A stretch of 64,000 bases of DNA, taken from positions 19,320,009 through 19,384,008 of the forward strand of contig NC_035174.2 of NCBI RefSeq assembly GCF_001659605.2, written 5' to 3'. Origin of the DNA: Manihot esculenta (Eukaryota > Streptophyta > Magnoliopsida > Malpighiales > Euphorbiaceae). The position numbers were made by a program, and so were the translations under genes. The notes beneath the pieces were generated by a model. It did no database searches and was not told the origin of the DNA. It was given only the letters and a program-made list of their open reading frames with translations. Below, in pieces: positions 1 to 11,071 of the stretch. The stretch's first letter is position 1. Every line of letters begins with the position of its first letter.

Positions 1-1495
1 CTCTGCAACACCTCAAAGGGTCCAATGTACCGTGGAGCTAATTTACCTTTCTTCCCAAAACGAACCACTCCTTTCATTGGAGACACTTTCAGCAATACCC
101 AATTACCCTCTTGAAACTCTAACTGCTTCCTGCGAACGTCTGCATAACTTTTCTGTCTACTCTGAGCTGTTCTGATTCTCTCTCTGATCATGGGCACCAT
201 TCTACTGGTAATGTCTACTAACTCTGGCCCTGCAAGAGCTTTCTCTCCTACCTCTTCCCAGCAAACAGGGGATCTGCACTTCCGCCTATATAATGCTTCA
301 TAAGGAGCCATCCCAATGCTAGCATGATGACTGTTATTGTAGGCAAACTCCACCAAAGGTAGATGCTGCCTCCAAGAACCGCCAAAGTCTAACACACATA
401 GTCGAAGCATATCCTCTATGGTCTGGATGGTCCTTTCTGACTGTCCATCAGTCTGTGGGTGGAAAGCAGTACTAAAATCTAATCTCGTGCCCATCGCACT
501 TTGCAGACTCCGCCAAAAGCGAGAGGTAAACTGAGGTCCTCTGTCTGAAACTATAGACACTGGAACTCCATGTAATCTCACTATCTCATCCAGATAGACC
601 TGTGCCAACTTATCCACAGAATAGTTACTCCGTACTGGAAGAAAATGAGCAAATTTCGTGAGTCTGTCCACAATCACCCATATCGAGTCTATCCTGTTGG
701 ACGCTACTGGTAAACCCACTACAAAATCCATGGCTATGTTCTCCCATTTCCACTCTGGAATCGGTAATGGGTTAAGCATTCCGACTGGTTTCTGATGCTC
801 TAATTTTACCCTCTGACAAACCTCACAGGCTGTCACGAACTGCGCCACTTCTTTCTTCATGGCTGGCCACCAATAGACCCTTTTCAGATCCTGATACATC
901 TTGGTAGCTCCTGGGTGAACACTATACCTCGTATTATGAGCTTCCCTCATAATGTCTTCCTTCACACTGCCCCTATCTGGTACACAAAGTCGACTCCCAT
1001 AGCGAAGGATCCCTTTACTGTCAAATCTGAACTCTGCACTATTGCCTGACTGAACAGTCCTGGCAATTTTCATCAACTCAGGGTCCTCATGCTGTCTCTG
1101 AGCTATCTGCTCCAGAAACACAGGTGTCACTCTCATCTGTGCTATCAACGCACCTGTACCAGATAACTCGAGCTGTAATCCCTCGTCAAAGAGCTTAGAA
1201 AGCTCCATCACAACTGGTCTCTGCTCTGCTGCTATATGGGATAAACTGCTTAGTGACTTCCGGCTTAGGGCGTCTGCGACAACATTCGCCTTACCCGGAT
1301 GATACTGGATCTTACAATCATAATCACTGAGCAATTCGACCCACCTTCTCTGCCTCAAATTCAGCTCTCTCTCACTTAAGATGTACTGTAAACTCTTGTG
1401 ATCAGTGAAGATCTCGCATTTAACTCCGTAGAGGTAATGCCGCCACATCTTAAGTGCAAAGATAACTGCTGCCATCTCTAGGTCATGGGCAGGGT
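1..1495 (-). pseudogene. Element A pol, 3' part (end of RNase H and integrase)
   Basis: Reading on the minus strand, this stretch encodes the end of the RNase H region, the linker with conserved HHCC residues of the integrase zinc-binding domain, and the DDE integrase core. It is close in sequence to residues of B encoded by 5547-4053 and has no net indel against it. It is cut at the right by insertion of B at the AGGGT site and leaves the window at the left before the chromodomain. The gene is dead because the 5' part at 11072-14159 has several stop codons and B lies between the halves. Confidence 0.85.
1491..1495. other. Left target-site duplication of element B (AGGGT)
   Basis: AGGGT directly precedes the TGTAACG terminus of B's left LTR and is repeated at 11067-11071 after the right LTR. 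The uninterrupted family member B has a single AGGGT at the matching place (5543-5547). Confidence 0.97.
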
Positions 1496-2170
1496 TGTAA
1501 CGACCCCAAAAAGGACCGTCACCGGCGCTAGGATTCAGGTCGGCTTAAGGCCGCCAGAACCCGTAGCAAGCCTGCTATACTCTCTGTGTACCTGTAAACC
1601 TCATACATGATCATACATTTTCTGTGAAAATAAAACTCTTTTCTGAACCAAGGCTTAACCTGTGCATGCACTATCTCTGTACTCTGTACTCATGTACTCT
1701 GTACTCTGTATCCCTGACTAGAGCTTGCTCTAGATGGGTTAACTCATACCTGTTAAGCCTGGTTTTCACATACAGGAAAACATATATACATATACAGATC
1801 ATGTACAACACATACATCACTAGGTCAAGCAACAACTATTACATCTCTTTAATATTACATGTCCACTCTAAGCTATTACAGATCTCTTTACTCTTCCTGT
1901 ACTCTGCTGAACTGTCCCTGTACACTGTACACTGAACCTGCAAAACTGGGGTTAAGGGAGTGGGATGAGCTCTATAGCCCAGTGAGTAGAACAGTAAAAC
2001 ATCTCAGTAAAATATGATCTCATGGAATGCACCATATCACAGACAAGCCACATCAAGAGTAAACCTGTCACCACATAGTCCCAGTAACTCTGTGCCAGGG
2101 CGTAGAATCGAGCACCTGGTCTTCCTGTCATATATGTATATGTGTATATAACACCTGTGAACTTACCATT

Positions 2171-2290
2171 GCCAGGGCGTAGTCAAAGGCTCCTGGACTT
2201 TGCTATACCTGCCAGGGCGTAGTCAAAGGCTCCTGGACTTTGCTATACGTGCCAGGGCGTAGTCAGAGGCTCCTGGACTTCCTGTCTGAG
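2171..2290. repeat. 40-bp tandem repeat in B 3' LTR (3 copies)
   Basis: The unit beginning GCCAGGGCGTAGTCAAAGGC starts at 2171, 2211 and 2251, an exact 40-bp period. A diverged relative starts at 2094 (GCCAGGGCGTAGAATCGAGC). The same array recurs at the matching place in the other two LTR copies. Confidence 0.93.
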
Positions 2291-2671
2291 ACTATTGGAT
2301 CATTCAGCATTCACTCACATCACCAAATAACAATGCAATGCAACATATTCGTGTATACTAATGCAATCAACCTATGGCATAATCATGATACATGAGATAT
2401 GCTAAAAGCAGTTTATGGTTCAATTAAAAGTCATAAGTTTAGTTCCACTCACCTCTGGCTAACTGGACTGACTGACTCTGCAGGTTCTGAATCTCTGGAG
2501 CAGTACTCACTGCTGCTCTCTCTGGTTCCTCTGGTCTGTACCTATACAGATGGACTCAAATGAGGGACCAAACTAACTTATTAATACCTCTATTAAACTC
2601 CCCAAGAATCCCCTTACACTCACTCTAATAGTCATGCAAAGCAAGCAAAGGAAAACTGGACAGAACACTTT

Positions 2672-2857
2672 CGGCGGCAGGTTCAGCGGCCGAATGTCCT
2701 CTCCAGAGACGAAACTCAAGCACCTTCGGCGGCACCTTCGGCGGCTGAATCCCCCAAATAGAGCCGAACATGCAAAAACACTCGGGGGCAAGCTGTGGCA
2801 GCCTAAGCCACCATGCAAGAGGTTCGGCGGCCGAATAAACTTTCGGCTGCCGAACCT
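2672..2857. repeat. Palindrome cluster (TTCGGC...GCCGAA) in B 3' LTR, distal
   Basis: At least four full or half copies of TTCGGC(N)GCCGAA occur here, including a full copy near 2822-2834 (TTCGGCGGCCGAA) followed by TTCGGCTGCCGAA near 2843-2855. The arms are perfect 6-bp inverted repeats around one base. The cluster is GC-rich in an AT-rich LTR. Confidence 0.85.
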
Positions 2858-3423
2858 GAGTTCATCCAGAACTCAGTTTCAACGACAAACTATCACCTCC
2901 TTCCCTTCAATAACTCCAAACATGCATATACCTACTCCTCATCACACATATACATAAGTATATGATCACAGGGGTCCAAAACTATCTAATAACCCCAAAC
3001 AACAAATCAAACATAACACATAAACATGTATACATGCATAACTCATCAAAACTATCATTAAGAACCTAAACATGCATCTCCTTCCACAAATCCCCCTAAA
3101 ACCTTCAGAAAACATATTCAAGAACATCACTTACCTCCTGTAATAAGAAGCTACACACTCTGAACAAGGGAAAACGGATCACCTCCTCTCACACTCTCAA
3201 ACTCTCTCAAACTCACTTTTTGCTTCACAATCTTCAACACTTGGTAAATGAGCAAACTCCTGCATGAGCTGCTCAAACTCAGCAAATAAACCAAGGGAGA
3301 CGTGGCCAAACTTCTGGCAACAAAGGGGACATAACACCTGTCCAAAATGCTGACTAAGGATGCCCAAAAGCTAGCTGGCCAACTCAGTTTCGGCTGCCCA
3401 AACGCATGCAAAACCATGCAACT

Positions 3424-3492
3424 TTCGGGGGCCGAACTCACCTTCGGAAGCCGAACACCTTCGGCGGCCGAACTTACCTTCGGCGGCCGAAC
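3424..3492. repeat. Palindrome cluster (TTCGGC...GCCGAA) in B 3' LTR, U3-proximal
   Basis: Four tandem variants lie within 70 bp: TTCGGGGGCCGAA, TTCGGAAGCCGAA and two copies of TTCGGCGGCCGAA. In element orientation they lie about 175-245 bp from the LTR start, where U3 promoter or enhancer sites are expected. The core contains GCCGCC, the core of the ERF-binding GCC-box; regulation by such factors is inference. Confidence 0.85.
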
Positions 3493-3668
3493 TTGGCTCA
3501 ACTGCCTTAGGTCATTTCAACTTAAAACTCACTTCCATTAACCGTAAAACATCACTACAAATCATACCACATAGTAAAACATAAATTCTACCTTTTTCTA
3601 GAATTCCGACACCCCGGATTCCACCAAACAACAGGAATTCCGGTGCCAGACTCTAGCCGGGTATTACA

Positions 3669-3680
3669 TTCTCCCCTCCT
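3669..3680 (-). other. Polypurine tract of element B
   Basis: On the minus strand the purine run AGGAGGGGAGAA lies directly upstream of the 3' LTR start TGTAATACCC. This is the expected plus-strand primer position. Confidence 0.9.
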
Positions 3681-3745
3681 TAAGAACATTCGTCCTCGGA
3701 TGTTCCTAAAACATACAAAAACAAAACACAAGGAGGAAACTAACC

Positions 3746-6700
3746 TCAAAACAAATATGGATACTGCTGGAGCATAGACTCCCGTGTCTCCCATGTGCAC
3801 TCTTCTAGGTTATGGTGGTTCCATAGAACTTTCACCATCGGAATCTCCTTGTTCCTTAGCTGTCTGATCTGCGTGTCTAGAATCCGCACTGGCTGCTCTA
3901 TATAGGTGAGATCTGTATGAATCTCCACTTCAGGCTCACTCAGAACCTGATTCGGATCTGACACAAACTGTCGTAGCATAGAAACATGAAATACCGGGTG
4001 AATCCTCTCCATAGAAGCAGGTAAATCTAGCTTATACGACACATTTCCGATCCTCTGCAACACCTCAAAGGGTCCAATGTACCGTGGAGCCAATTTACCT
4101 TTCTTCCCAAAACGAACCACTCCTTTCATTGGAGACACTTTCAGCAATACCCAATTACCCTCCTGAAACTCTAACTGTTTTCTACGAACGTCTGCATAAC
4201 TTTTCTGTCTACTCTGAGCTGTTCTGATTCTCTCTCTGATCATGGGCACCATTCTACTGGTAAAATCTACTAACTCTGGCCCTGCAAGAGCCTTCTCTCC
4301 TACCTCTTCCCAGCAAACAGGTGATCTGCATTTCCTCCCATACAAAGCTTCATAAGGAGCCATCCCAATGCTAGCATGATGACTGTTATTGTAGGCAAAC
4401 TCCACCAAAGGTAGATGCTGCCTCCAAGAACCGCCAAAATCTAACACACATAGTCGAAGCATATCCTCTATGGTCTGGATGGTCCTTTCTGACTGTCCAT
4501 CAGTCTGTGGGTGGAAAGCAGTACTAAACTCTAATCTCGTGCCCATCGCACTTTGCAGACTCCGCCAAAAGCGAGAGGTAAACTGAGGTCCTCTGTCTGA
4601 AACTATAGACACTGGAACTCCATGTAATCTCACTATCTCATCCAGATAGACCTGTGCCAACTTATCCACAGAATAGTTACTCCGTACTGGAAGAAAATGA
4701 GCAGATTTCGTGAGTCTGTCCACAATCACCCATATCGAGTCTATCCTGTTGGACGCTACTGGTAAACCCACTACAAAATCCATGGCTATGTTCTCCCATT
4801 TCCACTCTGGAATTGGTAATGGGTTAAGCATTCCTGCTGGTTTCTGATGCTCTAATTTCACCCTCTGACAAACCTCACAGGCTGTCACGAACTGCGCCAC
4901 TTCTTTCTTCATGGCTGGCCACCAATAGACCTTTTTCAGATCCTGATACATCTTGGTGGTTCCTGGGTGAACACTATACCTCGCATTATGAGCTTCCCTC
5001 ATAATGTCTTCCTTCACATTGCCCCTATCTGGTACACAAAGTCGACTCCCATAGCGAAGGATCCCTTTACTGTCAAATCTGAACTCTACACTATTGCCTG
5101 ACTGAACAGTCCTGGCAATTTTCATCAACTCAGGGTCCTCATGCTGTCTCTGAGCTATCTGCTCCAGAAACACAGGTGTCACTCTCATCTGTACTATCAA
5201 TGCACCTGTACCAGACAACTCTAGCTGTAATCCCTCGTCAAAGAGCTTATAAAGCTCCGTCACAACCGGTCTCCGCTCTACTGCTATATGGGATAAACTG
5301 CCTAGTGACTTCCGGCTTAGGGCGTCTGCGACAACATTCGCCTTACCCGGATGATACTGGATCTTACAATCATAATCACTGAGCAATTCGACCCATCTTC
5401 TCTGCCGCAAATTCAGCTCTCTCTGACTTAAGATGTACTGTAAACTCTTGTGATCAGTGAAGATCTCGCATTTAACCCCGTAGAGGTAATGCCGCCACAT
5501 CTTAAGTGCAAAGATAACTGCTGCCATCTCTAAATCATGGGTAGGGTAATTCAACTCGTGCTTCTTTAACTGTCTAGAAGCATAAGCTATTACTTTATCA
5601 CTCTGCATCAATACACAACCCAATCCCACTCGAGATGCATCACAGAACACTGTGAAGTCCTCATTACTGACAGGCAGAGCTAACACTGGTGCTGTTGTTA
5701 ATCTCCTCTTGAGCTCCTCAAAGCTCTCTTCACACTGGTCTGACCAGATAAACTTCTGGTTCTTCTGAGTCAATTTGGTCATAGGAGCTGCTATCTTTGA
5801 GAAGTTCTGAACGAACCTCCTGTAGTAACCTGCCAGTCCCAGAAAGCTTTTAATCTCAGTCACTGTCGTGGGTCTGGGCCAGTTAGCTACAGCCTCTATC
5901 TTCTTGGGGTCTACCTCAATACCCTCTGCTGATACCACATGTCCCAAGAAGGCAATGCTCCGTAACCAAAACTCGCACTTCGAGAATTTGGCATATAAAC
6001 CATGCTCTCTCAGTGTCTGCAAAATGATCCTCAGATGCTGGGCATGCTCCTCTGCATCTCTGGAATACACTAAAATATCATCGATAAACACAATGACAAA
6101 GTGATCCAGAAACTCACTAAATACCCTGTTCATGAGATCCATAAATGCTGCAGGGGCGTTAGTCAACCCGAACGGCATCACTAAGAACTCATAATGCCCA
6201 TATCTGGTCCGGAAAGCTGTCTTAGGCACATCTGCCTCTCTGACTCTCAACTGATGATACCCAGATCTCAGATCTATTTTCGAGAAACAACCTGCTCCAG
6301 CTAGCTGGTCAAATAGATCATCAATCCGTGGTAAGGGATACCTATTCTTGATAGTGACCTTGTTCAACTGTCTGTAGTCGATACAAAGTCTAAGGGATCC
6401 ATCCTTCTTTCTAACAAAGAGCACTGGAGCACCCCAAGGTGAGGTACTAGGGCGGATGAAACCCTTATCTACCAAGTCCTGCAACTGTTCTTTCAACTCT
6501 GTTAACTCAGCTGGCGCCATCCTGTAGGGAGGAATAGAGATAGGTCTGGTACCTGGCAGTAATTCAATTTCAAACCCTATCTCCCTATCAGGTGGTAGTC
6601 CTGGCAAATCGTCTGGGAACACATCGAGAAACTCTCGGACTACTGGTACTGTGGCTGGTTCCCTCACCTGACTGTCTAGCTTTCTCACATGAGCTAGAAA

Positions 6701-8671
6701 CCCCTGACAACCCCTCCTAAGCAAACGACGAGCCTGAAGGGCTGAAATCATACCTCTGGGTGTACCTCTCCTGTCTCCTCTGAAGACACACTCTGACCCA
6801 TCCTGGTCTCTGAGACTCACTAGCTTCTCTCGACAATCCAACGTAGCACTATATGTAGATAACCAATCCATCCCTAGAATGACATCAAAATCTGTCAAAT
6901 CTAGAACCACAAGGTCAGCTGGAAGGCATCTACCCTCTATGAATACTGGACTGAACCGACAGACTGACACTACCACTGATGGGTCACATCTAGGTCCACT
7001 GACCCAGAGAGGATACTCTAACTCAGAACTGATCGAACCCAATCTCTCTATGGCTCTCGAAGCAATAAAGGAATGAGAAGCACCGGGGTCCATCAAAGCA
7101 TACACATCTGAACACCCAATGATGAGATTACCTGACACCACTGTGTTCGACGTGTTAGCCTCCTCCTGTGTCACTGTGAAAATCCGTGCTGGGGCTACCG
7201 GATTTCCACCTCGGGAACCTGCTGCTGAAGTAGAGGCTACCCCTCTCCCTCTACCTCTGCCACTACTCTGAGGCATGACTGGAGCTGCTGGCCGTACAAC
7301 TGGCTGTACCACACTGCCTGAACTCATCTGCTGGGATGGTACAAAAGTCATCTGCGGACAATCCCGAGCAATATGCCCTTCCTGTCCACATCGAAAACAA
7401 GCTGTAGATCCCAACCGACAAACTCCTCCATGTGGTTTTCCGCATCGTCTGCAGACTGGAGCTGTGCCAGAGCTTGAGCCACTACCTATTCCCAGACCTA
7501 ACTTGACTTTATTCCAAAACTTACTCTTTGTTCCTTTTGCTCTATCCCATCTCTTACCGCTTGGTGTGGGGGCTTTAGAACCCGAAGCCTGTGCCTGTGA
7601 CTGTTTCTGAATATTGGCACTAGCTTCCATTTTCCTGGCTGCGTCTACTATCGTATGGAAACTCTCCTTTTCTGCTGGAAGAATCAAGGAAGCATACCTG
7701 GGATGAAGTCTCATAGTATATCTCCTTGCTTTCTTCTGATCAGTATCATAGGCTTGACCCACGTACTGAAGCAGATCCAGGAACTTATCTGTGAATTCAT
7801 CAACACTCATCTCGTCTGTCTGTCTCAACTGTTCAAATTCAATTACTTTCATCTCCCTCGAACTGTCAGGAAAAGCCCACCTTGCAAACTCATTGGCGAA
7901 CTCTCCCCATGACATGCTGTCCATTCTAGGCTCCACATAATTCTTAAACCATTCTCTAGCTTTCCTGCACTTTATTGTGAAACCTGCCATCTCAATGGCT
8001 CTCTTATCATCTGCTCCCAATTCACTGGTGATCATCCTAACTGCTCTGAGGTAATCAAATGGATCATCTCCCGTATTGTATTTAGGAGCATCCAATTTCA
8101 AATACTCCGTCATTTGGACTTTACCTCCAGATGAGCTAGGTTCATGTCTGTCAACAACAGGGGCTACTGGTTCTGGTGGTAGTACTGGTTCATTTGGTTC
8201 ATTTGGCTCTAGGTGTGCTGCACTTGGATGTATAGGGGAAGAGGGATACATCGGATATGGTGGATAGTAAGGATAAGGCATATAAGGCATGTATGTAGGA
8301 TATGGGTCAAATCGAGAGTACTCCGACATCCCCTCCATCGGATACTCTGGCTCCTGAAACAAGGATGGATAGCCAAAATCTGAGACCTGAGCACCTCCCT
8401 GCGACTCTCCCATACCTTCCTCAAAACTGCCTATACCCATGCTGTCATCTCTAGACTGATCAATCTCCATAGCTTCCCTCCTCTCCTCTGATCTTCCTCC
8501 CCTAACTGTTCCTCTTCTGCTCTCGTCGACAGACCTTCTAGGGTCTATTGACGTACCTTCCCTGCTAGATCTCTGAGACCTTGCCCTTGGCAATGCAGGA
8601 GGACGAGCAGCTGGTCTCTCACTCTCTGGTGGGACTCCAGTCAATCGAGCTGATCGACGAGTTCCTCGCAT
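3746..8671 (-). CDS. Gag-Pol polyprotein of element B (chromovirus, 1641 aa)
   Basis: This uninterrupted polyprotein drives retrotransposition. In order it shows: an acidic/Arg-rich N-terminus and Ty3-type gag (about residues 180-360); a CCHC zinc knuckle [14 protein letters not shown] near 425; an aspartic protease motif DPGASHSF near 527; RT with FIDDIL near 862; RNase H with FCDAS near 1008; an integrase HHCC zinc finger around 1230-1265; the DDE core with aspartates near 1296 and 1357 and glutamate near 1392; and a C-terminal chromodomain-like segment (about 1589-1640) in which LEECTWE is visible. The start [10 protein letters not shown] lies about 200 bp downstream of the primer site and is conserved in A. 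Gag and pol are in one frame, as in chromoviruses. The protease has DPGA where many relatives have D(S/T)GA. All catalytic motifs I can check look intact, so the gene may be functional. Confidence 0.95.
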   Translation of the reverse strand: MRGTRRSARLTGVPPESERPAARPPALPRARSQRSSREGTSIDPRRSVDESRRGTVRGGRSEERREAMEIDQSRDDSMGIGSFEEGMGESQGGAQVSDFGYPSLFQEPEYPMEGMSEYSRFDPYPTYMPYMPYPYYPPYPMYPSSPIHPSAAHLEPNEPNEPVLPPEPVAPVVDRHEPSSSGGKVQMTEYLKLDAPKYNTGDDPFDYLRAVRMITSELGADDKRAIEMAGFTIKCRKAREWFKNYVEPRMDSMSWGEFANEFARWAFPDSSREMKVIEFEQLRQTDEMSVDEFTDKFLDLLQYVGQAYDTDQKKARRYTMRLHPRYASLILPAEKESFHTIVDAARKMEASANIQKQSQAQASGSKAPTPSGKRWDRAKGTKSKFWNKVKLGLGIGSGSSSGTAPVCRRCGKPHGGVCRLGSTACFRCGQEGHIARDCPQMTFVPSQQMSSGSVVQPVVRPAAPVMPQSSGRGRGRGVASTSAAGSRGGNPVAPARIFTVTQEEANTSNTVVSGNLIIGCSDVYALMDPGASHSFIASRAIERLGSISSELEYPLWVSGPRCDPSVVVSVCRFSPVFIEGRCLPADLVVLDLTDFDVILGMDWLSTYSATLDCREKLVSLRDQDGSECVFRGDRRGTPRGMISALQARRLLRRGCQGFLAHVRKLDSQVREPATVPVVREFLDVFPDDLPGLPPDREIGFEIELLPGTRPISIPPYRMAPAELTELKEQLQDLVDKGFIRPSTSPWGAPVLFVRKKDGSLRLCIDYRQLNKVTIKNRYPLPRIDDLFDQLAGAGCFSKIDLRSGYHQLRVREADVPKTAFRTRYGHYEFLVMPFGLTNAPAAFMDLMNRVFSEFLDHFVIVFIDDILVYSRDAEEHAQHLRIILQTLREHGLYAKFSKCEFWLRSIAFLGHVVSAEGIEVDPKKIEAVANWPRPTTVTEIKSFLGLAGYYRRFVQNFSKIAAPMTKLTQKNQKFIWSDQCEESFEELKRRLTTAPVLALPVSNEDFTVFCDASRVGLGCVLMQSDKVIAYASRQLKKHELNYPTHDLEMAAVIFALKMWRHYLYGVKCEIFTDHKSLQYILSQRELNLRQRRWVELLSDYDCKIQYHPGKANVVADALSRKSLGSLSHIAVERRPVVTELYKLFDEGLQLELSGTGALIVQMRVTPVFLEQIAQRQHEDPELMKIARTVQSGNSVEFRFDSKGILRYGSRLCVPDRGNVKEDIMREAHNARYSVHPGTTKMYQDLKKVYWWPAMKKEVAQFVTACEVCQRVKLEHQKPAGMLNPLPIPEWKWENIAMDFVVGLPVASNRIDSIWVIVDRLTKSAHFLPVRSNYSVDKLAQVYLDEIVRLHGVPVSIVSDRGPQFTSRFWRSLQSAMGTRLEFSTAFHPQTDGQSERTIQTIEDMLRLCVLDFGGSWRQHLPLVEFAYNNSHHASIGMAPYEALYGRKCRSPVCWEEVGEKALAGPELVDFTSRMVPMIRERIRTAQSRQKSYADVRRKQLEFQEGNWVLLKVSPMKGVVRFGKKGKLAPRYIGPFEVLQRIGNVSYKLDLPASMERIHPVFHVSMLRQFVSDPNQVLSEPEVEIHTDLTYIEQPVRILDTQIRQLRNKEIPMVKVLWNHHNLEECTWETRESMLQQYPYLF

Positions 8672-8878
8672 CTTTATTCAAGAAACACAACATATAACAT
8701 ACCACTTAGCACATAAACATCACATATCACTCATACCCATGCAACACTCATGGCATATCATAGCAGATAGGACTCAAGACCCTATCCTAGTGGACATGAT
8801 TTTTCCTATTGTGCTTGACCACTTCTACCCTGTCTGAGCCCAACACTGACTCTATAGGTCCGATCATGTGAACCTAGG

Positions 8879-8890
8879 GCTCTGATACCA
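8879..8890 (-). other. Primer binding site of element B (tRNA-iMet)
   Basis: Minus-strand TGGTATCAGAGC lies three bases inside the 5' LTR. It is complementary to the 3' end of initiator tRNA-Met, the usual primer of plant chromoviruses and copia elements. Confidence 0.95.
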
Positions 8891-8893
8891 ATC

Positions 8894-11066
8894 TGTAACG
8901 ACCCCAAAAAGGACCGTCACCGGCGCTAGGATTCAGGTCGGCTTAAGGCCGCCAGAACCCGTAGCAAGCCTGCTATACTCTCTGTGTACCTGTAAACCTC
9001 ATACATGATCATACATTTTCTGTGAAAATAAAACTCTTTTCTGAACCAAGGCTTAACCTGTGCATGCACTATCTCTGTACTCTGTACTCATGTACTCTGT
9101 ACTCTGTATCCCTGACTAGAGCTTGCTCTAGATGGGTTAACTCATACCTGTTAAGCCTGGTTTTCACATACAGGAAAACATATATACATATACAGATCAT
9201 GTACAACACATACATCACTAGGTCAAGCAACAACTATTACATCTCTTTAATATTACATGTCCACTCTAAGCTATTACAGATCTCTTTACTCTTCCTGTAC
9301 TCTGCTAAACTGTCCCTGTACACTGTACACTGAACCTGCAAAACTGGGGTTAAGGGAGTGGGATGAGCTCTATAGCCCAGTGAGTAGAACAGTAAAACAT
9401 CTCAGTAAAATATGATCTCATGGAATGCACCATATCACAGACAAGCCACATCAAGAGTAAACCTGTCACCACATAGTCCCAGTAACTCTGTGCCAGGGCG
9501 TAGAATCGAGCACCTGGTCTTCCTGTCATATATGTATATGTGTATATAACACCTGTGAACTTACCATTGCCAGGGCGTAGTCAAAGGCTCCTGGACTTTG
9601 CTATACCTGCCAGGGCGTAGTCAAAGGCTCCTGGACTTTGCTATACGTGCCAGGGCGTAGTCAGAGGCTCCTGGACTTCCTGTCTGAGACTATTGGATCA
9701 TTCAGCATTCACTCACATCACCAAATAACAATGCAATGCAACATATTCGTGTATACTAATGCAATCAACCTATGGCATAATCATGATGCATGAGATATGC
9801 TAAAAGCAGTTTATGGTTCAATTAAAAGTCATAAGTTTAGTTCCACTCACCTCTGGCTAACTGGACTGACTGACTCTGCAGGTTCTGAATCTCTGGAGCA
9901 GTACTCACTGCTGCTCTCTCTGGTTCCTCTGGTCTGTACCTATACAGATGGACTCAAATGAGGGACCAAACTAACTTATTAATACCTCTATTAAACTCCC
10001 CAAGAATCCCCTTACACTCACTCTAATAGTCATGCAAAGCAAGCAAAGGAAAACTGGACAGAACACTTTCGGCGGCAGGTTCGGCGGCCGAATGTCCTCT
10101 CCAGAGACGAAACTCAAGCACCTTCGGCGGCACCTTCGGCGGCCGAATCCCCCAAACAGAGCCGAACATGCAAAAACACTCGGGGGCAAGCTGTGGCAGC
10201 CTAAGCCACCATGCAAGAGGTTCGGCGGCCGAATAAACTTTCGGCTGCCGAACCTGAGTTCATCCAGAACTCAGTTTCAACGACAAACTATCACCTCCTT
10301 CCCTTCAATAACTCCAAACATGCATATACCTACTCCTCATCACACATATACATAAGTATATGATCACAGGGGTCCAAAACTATCTAATAACCCCAAACAA
10401 CAAATCAAACATAACACATAAACATGTATACATGCATAACTCATCAAAACTATCATTAAGAACCTAAACATGCATCTCCTTCCACAAATCCCCCTAAAAC
10501 CTTCAGAAAACATATTCAAGAACATCACTTACCTCCTGTAATAAGAAGCTACACACTCTGAACAAGGGAAAACGGATCACCTCCTCTCACACTCTCAAAC
10601 TCTCTCAAACTCACTTTTTGCTTCACAATCTTCAACACTTGGTAAATGAGCAAACTCCTGCATGAGCTGCTCAAACTCAGCAAATAAACCAAGGGAGACG
10701 TGGCCAAACTTCTGGTAACAAAGGGGACATAACACCTGTCCAAAATGCTGACTAAGGATGCCCAAAAGCTAGCTGGCCAACTCAGTTTCGGCTGCCCAAA
10801 CGCATGCAAAACCATGCAACTTTCGGGGGCCGAACTCACCTTCGGAAGCCGAACACCTTCGGCGGCCGAACTTACCTTCGGCGGCCGAACTTGGCTCAAC
10901 TGCCTTAGGTCATTTCAACTTAAAACTCACTTCCATTAACCATAAAACATCACTACAAATCATACCACATAGTAAAACATAAATTCTACCTTTTTCTAGA
11001 ATTCCGACACCCCGGATTCCACCAAACAACAGGAATTCCGGTGCCGGACTCTAGCCGGGTATTACA
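8894..11066 (-). repeat. Element B 5' LTR (2173 bp)
   Basis: Partner of 1496-3668, same length and ends. The differences I found by eye are all C/T or A/G. The 40-bp tandem repeats are at about 9569-9688 and the palindrome clusters near 10070-10255 and 10822-10890. As the 5' LTR it should carry the active promoter; I cannot place a confident TATA box. Confidence 0.96.
9569..9688. repeat. 40-bp tandem repeat in B 5' LTR (3 copies)
   Basis: Same three GCCAGGGCGTAG units as at 2171-2290, offset by 7398 bp. Confidence 0.92.
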
Positions 11067-11071
11067 AGGGT
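11067..11071. other. Right target-site duplication of element B (AGGGT)
   Basis: Repeats 1491-1495. Beyond it the RNase H coding sequence of A resumes. Confidence 0.97.

Larger units (their letters stand above)
1496..3668 (-). repeat. Element B 3' LTR (2173 bp)
   Basis: Starts TGTAACGACC and ends GGGTATTACA on the plus strand; in element orientation it reads TGTAATACCC...GGTCGTTACA. It matches 8894-11066 with about eight transitions. It holds a 40-bp tandem repeat (2171-2290) and two clusters of TTCGGC/GCCGAA palindromes. Short frames inside, recurring in all three LTR copies, have no protein-like features. Confidence 0.96.
1496..11066 (-). mobile_element. Element B: complete, young Tekay-like Ty3/gypsy chromovirus
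   Basis: This is a full-length 9571-bp element on the minus strand: 5' LTR 8894-11066, primer site 8879-8890, gag-pol 8671-3746, polypurine tract 3669-3680, 3' LTR 1496-3668, flanked by a 5-bp AGGGT duplication. Each LTR is 2173 bp and ends TG...CA. By eye the LTRs differ at about eight positions, all transitions, so the insertion is recent. The single long reading frame has no stop, and RT, RNase H and integrase motifs are present. It is the best candidate in the window for a coding-competent element. Confidence 0.95.

Noticed and set aside
1624..1935. 103-codon frame repeated in all three chromovirus LTRs (also 9022-9333, 14509-14820)
   Set aside because: It recurs only because the LTRs are copies; composition is that of translated low-complexity DNA, with no domain and no conserved start context.
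2634..2957. Frames of 107 and 81 codons on both strands over the palindrome cluster in the LTRs
   Set aside because: GC-rich palindromic DNA opens frames on both strands; changes between LTR copies do not favour synonymous sites.
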